A stretch of DNA of 64,000 nt from Tsuneonella troitsensis. GTDB lineage: Bacteria > Pseudomonadota > Alphaproteobacteria > Sphingomonadales > Sphingomonadaceae. This document shows, piece by piece, positions 60,129 to 64,000 of the stretch. The DNA lies in assembly GCF_001441535.1 (NCBI RefSeq), contig NZ_LMAU01000001.1, forward strand, positions 620,001 through 684,000, given 5' to 3'. The notes beneath the pieces were generated by a model that was given only the letters and a program-made list of their open reading frames with translations, ran no database searches and had not been told where the DNA came from. The first letter of the stretch is position 1. The number at the start of each line of letters is the position of its first letter. Both the position numbers and the translations under genes were made by a program.

Positions 60129-61540
60129 AGCGTCGGACGGCTCTCGTCGCCGTCGGCTCGTTGGCGCTGGGGGCGTGCGTAGCAGGCCCGCCTGCGGAAA
60201 TCGCAACGCCGTCGCCGACGCTACCGGAAACGTACCTGTTTACCCCGGGCGAGGGGGCGGGTGGTGCGTTGGCAAACCTGCTTCCCGGCAATGATCCTGC
60301 CTTCACAGCGCTTGCAAGCCAGGCCCTCGCCGCCTCGCCCACCCTTGGGGAGGCGATGGCGCGACTGGAGCAGGCGCGCGCAGGGGCAGACGGTGCGCGA
60401 GCCGAGCGGATGCCCGATATCGGCGCCAATGCCTCGGTAACCGGTACGCGCACCAATCCTGCCCAGTTTTCGTCGAGCCTGCCGCCGGGCATTGCGATCG
60501 ACACCGAACGGGTCGCATATGGTGCGAACCTGACCGCTCGATGGGATCCTGATATCTTCGGTCGACTCAGGGCTCAGGAGCGCGTTGCTCTGGCGCGGGT
60601 CGATGCGGCCGACGCATCGGCCGCTGCCGTGCGCATCGCCCTGCTGTCGGAGATCGCTGCAAGCGTCATCGACTCGCGCACGCTCGATGCGCGCGAGGCG
60701 GCGATCCGGGAGGATGTCGCCGCCGCCGAGAGCCTCGCGCGCCTGTCCCTCGTCCGCGAGCGCGCCGGTATCGCGCCGGGGTTCGACCGGGTGCGGGCTG
60801 AGAGCGCCGCAGCCGCTTCGCGCAGCAGGCTCGTCGCGCTCGAGAGCGAGCGGGCAAGGATCGTCGGGCGGCTCGTCACCCTCACGGCTCTCGGAGGCTC
60901 GGTCGTTCGAGCGGCGCTATCGCCATTATCTGCCCCCGATACGCTCCCGGCCGCTCCGCCGACGCTTCCGTCGGCCTTGCTCCTGAACCGGCCCGATATC
61001 GTCTCCGCTGCTGCAAACCTGCGGGCCGAGGACGCCGATCTTGCTGCGTCTGCACGGCGGCGCTTCCCGTCGTTCGGTTTGTCCGGAGCGGTCGGGCTGC
61101 TCGCCTATGGTCTGGGCAACCTGTTCAACACCGGTTCGCTGGTGGGGTCGCTCGGCGCGACGATTGCCGGCCCGCTCCTGGATTTCGGGCGGATCGAGGC
61201 GGAGATCGCCGGGGCCGAGGCGAGCAAGAAAGCGGCCTTCGAAGCCTATCGCGGAACCGTCTATACGGCTCTGGGCGACGCAGAGGCGGCCTATGGACTG
61301 GTCGCCGCGGCCGATCGCGAAGCTGCGGCGGCGGCGGACGAAGCTTCGAGCCTCGGTCGCGCCGCCGCTCTTGCCGAAACGCGCCAGCGGGCCGGCCTGG
61401 CCGATTTCCTCACCGTTCTGGAAGCCCGCCGGGCGGCCGATGCGAGCGGCGAACGCGCCGCCGCGGCGTTGGGCAGAGCCCGGCGCGCGCGCGTCCTGCT
61501 GTGGCAGGCGCTGGGCGGCGGGCCCGTACCCGCGAGCTAG
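60125..61540 (+). CDS. Outer-membrane efflux lipoprotein (NodT/OprM family)
   Basis: A 471-residue TolC-like channel subunit. The signal ends GSLALGAC with a lipobox Cys, so it is lipid-anchored. Two OEP repeats follow: LGEAMARLEQARAGADGARAERMPDIGANASVTGTRTN and RPDIVSAAANLRAEDADLAASARRRFPSFGLSG, with the second hairpin ending LADFLTVLEARRAAD. It starts at a GTG overlapping the adaptor stop and completes a tripartite exporter. An OMF joined to a DevBCA-type pump rather than RND genes is less usual. Substrate unknown. Confidence 0.93.
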   Translation: MKRRTALVAVGSLALGACVAGPPAEIATPSPTLPETYLFTPGEGAGGALANLLPGNDPAFTALASQALAASPTLGEAMARLEQARAGADGARAERMPDIGANASVTGTRTNPAQFSSSLPPGIAIDTERVAYGANLTARWDPDIFGRLRAQERVALARVDAADASAAAVRIALLSEIAASVIDSRTLDAREAAIREDVAAAESLARLSLVRERAGIAPGFDRVRAESAAAASRSRLVALESERARIVGRLVTLTALGGSVVRAALSPLSAPDTLPAAPPTLPSALLLNRPDIVSAAANLRAEDADLAASARRRFPSFGLSGAVGLLAYGLGNLFNTGSLVGSLGATIAGPLLDFGRIEAEIAGAEASKKAAFEAYRGTVYTALGDAEAAYGLVAAADREAAAAADEASSLGRAAALAETRQRAGLADFLTVLEARRAADASGERAAAALGRARRARVLLWQALGGGPVPAS

Positions 61541-61692
61541 AATCCGCGCGAAATCGTAGCAGCGCGAAAGGGATCGATTTGCCTCATGTCGAGGCAACCT
61601 GCGCGAAGGGCTTGACGAAAACTCTCAATTTCCCAAACCTTGCGCGGGGATCGCATGGTTACGAACGCCGGCCTTGGCCGGATGGGGGGCAG

Positions 61693-63291
61693 ATGAGCAC
61701 CATGCAGGAAAGCACTATCGGCCATGTCGTCGGCACCGACGGCATCAAGGCCATGTGCAGCATCGACAATGCGACCCTTGCCGAAATCCGCGCGCGGATC
61801 GGCGGGGATACCGACAATACCTCGATCGGCGCGATCGTGCGGATTTCGGTCAGCGGGACCGACGTGTTCTGCGGCCTCGTCGAACTGGCGCGGGACCATG
61901 ACGATCCGGGCCGCTCGCTGGCCGAGCTCGAATACATCGGCGAGGGCGTTCACGATGCCAGCGGCGCGCTGGTCGGGTTCAGCCGCGGCGTGTCGTCGTT
62001 TCCGCAACCCGGCGATCCCGCGCGGCTGGCGACCGAGGAAGAGCTGGCGATCATCTTCGCGCCGCCGGACCTGCCGCACATCCAGTTCGGCACCGTCTAT
62101 CCCACGCGCGGCGTGCGGGCGCCGGTGCTGTTCGACAACCTGCTGAGCCGCCACTTCGCCATCGTCGGCTCGAGCGGGTCGGGCAAGTCGACTACCGTGT
62201 CCCTGCTGCTCGACCGGATCGTCGGGCGCGCCGGGCACGGCCACGTCGTCATCTTCGATCCCCACGGCGAATATGCCCACGCGTTCGGCGATGCGGCGCA
62301 GGTGTGGGACGTGTCCAACCTCGCCATGCCGTACTGGGCGATGAACCTGGACGAACATTGCGAGGCGTTCATCGCCGCCGGCGACGACCGCACGGTCGAC
62401 GCCAACATCTTGGCCAAGGTCCTGCTCCGCGCGAGGCAGCGCAACATCCATGCCGAGGCGCCGGGCCGGATCACCGCCGACACACCGATATCCTACCAGC
62501 TCAAGGACCTGACCGACGCGCTGGAAGAGGAAGCGGGCCGCCTCGAGAAGCTCGCCGATGCATCGCGCTACACGCACCTGCGGCTGACGATCGAGCAGTT
62601 CTTCCACGACCGGCGCTACAACTTCATCTTCAACGCCGAGCATGCCGGAGCGTCGCTGCAGAAGCTGCTGGGCGACATCCTGCGCATTCCCAACGCGGGC
62701 AAGCCGATCTCGATCATCGACCTGGCCGGCGTGCCGACCGAGATCGTCAACGTCGTCGTCGCCACGCTGACGCGGCTGATCCTGGACTATGCCATCTGGG
62801 CCCCCCGTGCGGAGCGGGCGCCGATCCTGCTCGTCTGCGAAGAGGCGCACCGGTACTTGCCCCGGCACATGAACGAAGCGACCCGCTCGGTCCGCACCCA
62901 GCTCGAGCGCGTGGCGCGCGAGGGGCGCAAGTACGGCGTTTGCCTCGGTCTCGTATCGCAGCGCCCATCGGAACTGTCGGACACCGCGCTGTCGCAGTGC
63001 GGGACGCTGATCTCGCTGCGGCTCAACAACCAGTCCGACCAGGACCACCTGATCGCCGCGCTGTCGGAAGGCGCGCGCAGCCTGGCAGGCTCGGTCGGCG
63101 CGCTGCGCAACCGCGAATGCGTGATCAGCGGAGAGGGCGTGCCGATCCCCATGCGCGTGCGGATCGACGAGCTGGAAGTGGAAAAGCGACCTGCCTCCGA
63201 AGACCCCTCGTTCAGCGACCGCTGGTCCCATGACCGCGCCGATTCGGCGCTGCTGGACACGACCGTACGCCGCTGGCGGGTCGATCGGTGA
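61693..63291 (+). CDS. HerA-like DUF87 ATP-binding protein
   Basis: A 532-residue hexameric FtsK/HerA-superfamily ATPase. An N-terminal HAS-barrel (about 5-125, DNTSIGAIVRISVSGTDVFCGLVELARD) precedes Walker A GSSGSGKST (159-167), the IFDPHGEYAHAF motif, Walker B with LLVCEEAHRYLP (about 379-390) and the SQRPSELSDTALSQCGTLISLRL arginine-finger region. HerA works with the NurA nuclease in DNA end processing, but no nurA or sir2 partner is visible next to it. Alphaproteobacterial members stand alone like this one and their role is unclear. GGGGGGCAG lies before the ATG; a longer frame upstream is unsupported. Confidence 0.9.
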   Translation: MSTMQESTIGHVVGTDGIKAMCSIDNATLAEIRARIGGDTDNTSIGAIVRISVSGTDVFCGLVELARDHDDPGRSLAELEYIGEGVHDASGALVGFSRGVSSFPQPGDPARLATEEELAIIFAPPDLPHIQFGTVYPTRGVRAPVLFDNLLSRHFAIVGSSGSGKSTTVSLLLDRIVGRAGHGHVVIFDPHGEYAHAFGDAAQVWDVSNLAMPYWAMNLDEHCEAFIAAGDDRTVDANILAKVLLRARQRNIHAEAPGRITADTPISYQLKDLTDALEEEAGRLEKLADASRYTHLRLTIEQFFHDRRYNFIFNAEHAGASLQKLLGDILRIPNAGKPISIIDLAGVPTEIVNVVVATLTRLILDYAIWAPRAERAPILLVCEEAHRYLPRHMNEATRSVRTQLERVAREGRKYGVCLGLVSQRPSELSDTALSQCGTLISLRLNNQSDQDHLIAALSEGARSLAGSVGALRNRECVISGEGVPIPMRVRIDELEVEKRPASEDPSFSDRWSHDRADSALLDTTVRRWRVDR

Positions 63292-63658
63292 GCCGGCCGG
63301 AAGGTCGATTTCACCGAGGGCATATCACACTGTCACAGTGTCAGGAGGGGAAGGTCTCGGCTTCGTACGATTAGCCCCTCTGGCGGACATTTGGGGCCTG
63401 AAACTGAATGCGGAGGCTATGCTATCATCCATCGGCGATGACACATTGCTGCACTATATGAAAGGACGCCTGCGGCCTCCCCTTACCGTTCGGAACCGTT
63501 CGGAAATTAACTGCGCCCTATTCTGCAAGGGTCCGATATAAAGAGTTGGCGAAAAGTGCGGTCGAATGTCGTCCCAGCCAGCGTTGGCGTAGCCGCAGCT
63601 AAGGCGATGCGGGCGAACCACGCAAAGGCAGAGACCACTCGCGGTCCCATCGAAAAAC
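63292..63658. other. Gene-free stretch with a 15-bp palindrome
   Basis: No gene was seen between the HerA-like and PAP2 stops (converging genes). At 63327-63341 ACACTGTCACAGTGT is a perfect 7+1+7 palindrome 35 bases after the HerA-like stop; it might be an operator, a transcript end or chance. The remainder has no recognisable structure. Confidence 0.5.
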
Positions 63659-64000
63659 TCATGCGTAGGACAGTCCTCCACCCGACTCACCTTCTTCCCG
63701 CCGGGTCCCGACGCGGCGGGTGGCGTCTACCATCCACGAAGATGCAAGCCAGATCGCGACGGTCAGGGGCGCCGATACGATACCGTCGATCGCATAATGC
63801 CAACCTAAATGCACCGATCCCAACATGATCGTCGCGGCGAACACGATTGCGAGGGTTTTGACCCAAGGACGGGCACCCGTCACGAAAGCGATCACAACCC
63901 CCAAAGTGGCAGTCGCCACATGGAGCGATGGCATTGCAGAGATTCCCGTGCCCAGTGCTCCCGTTCCGGAATTGGCGGAGAGATACTCCATCGCTTTGAA
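63659..64000 (-). CDS. PAP2-family phosphatase, C-terminal part (5' end outside window)
   Basis: The last 114 residues or so of a membrane phosphatase. The PAP2 motifs are seen in SAMPSLHVATATLG (second motif, catalytic His) and SVHLGWHYAIDGI (third motif, His and Asp), with transmembrane segments around them and a charged tail (DATRRVGTRREEGESGGG). This layout fits the PAP2_3/inositol phosphotransferase-like group, which acts on lipid phosphates. The frame is open at the right edge (in frame before MEYLSANSG), so the start is not in the window. Confidence 0.88.
   Translation of the reverse strand, partial: FKAMEYLSANSGTGALGTGISAMPSLHVATATLGVVIAFVTGARPWVKTLAIVFAATIMLGSVHLGWHYAIDGIVSAPLTVAIWLASSWMVDATRRVGTRREEGESGGGLSYA

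Noticed and set aside
60434-60447. GGTAACCGGTACGC inside the NodT-type gene as a sixth LacI operator
   Set aside because: It is within a coding region, far from a promoter, and differs in the last third of the motif.
1-64000. CRISPR arrays, rRNA genes, insertion sequences
   Set aside because: No regularly spaced direct repeats, rRNA motifs or transposase genes with terminal repeats were found in the window.

Overview
This is a GC-rich alphaproteobacterial chromosome segment. Two TonB-dependent receptors, many Tat-type exported hydrolases, sigma-EcfG-like promoter motifs and a stand-alone BciA-type divinyl chlorophyllide reductase point to Sphingomonadales, possibly a lineage with bacteriochlorophyll. 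The genus cannot be fixed from this window.

Layout. (1) 1-7400 is ordinary chromosome: aldehyde dehydrogenase (cut by the window edge), dienelactone hydrolase-like lipoprotein, aldo/keto reductase, TonB-dependent receptor, a QmcA/NfeD pair and an NDUFA9-type epimerase. (2) 7544-7630 is tRNA-Leu(CAG). A tyrosine integrase follows, and an imperfect copy of the tRNA 3' end lies at 34521-34539, so about 27 kb looks like an integrated island. Its left end has integrase, an AlpA/Xis-like protein and a VapE-type primase-helicase, with two striking inverted repeats and no virion genes. Its cargo is a sensory/regulatory cluster (13.5-17.3 kb), then a complete cbb3 oxidase set (ccoNOQP, ccoGHIS, hemN, nnrS) with FNR-type and FixK-type regulators, a hemerythrin, stress-type small proteins and two exported hydrolases. 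(3) 34.6-55.3 kb is a pectin/galacturonate locus: pectate lyase, TonB-dependent receptor, two esterases, GH43, TRAP transporter, both uronate routes to 2-keto-3-deoxygluconate, KdgK and a LacI regulator. (4) 55.4-64 kb has bciA, a tetR gene with two tandem operators, a DevBCA-like exporter with a NodT-type outer-membrane lipoprotein, a HerA-like ATPase and a partial PAP2 phosphatase.

How parts work together. In the island, an Fe-S FNR probably senses low oxygen and acts through an FNR box on the FixK-like gene and a second box on ccoN, giving a transferable microaerobic-respiration module. In the pectin locus, five near-identical 14-bp sites (GGWAACCGGTGTCA) lie in every divergent or operon-head promoter region, which defines a compact LacI regulon from polymer uptake to KDG phosphate.

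Most notable: the island with its cbb3 cargo; the 22-bp inverted repeat after the primase (candidate replication origin); the 89-nt nested palindrome before the integrase; an apparent single-base frameshift in nnrS; the unexplained winged-helix/beta-propeller cluster; the LacI regulon with a DhuI-type isomerase and an unassigned FAH-family enzyme; and the orphan bciA.
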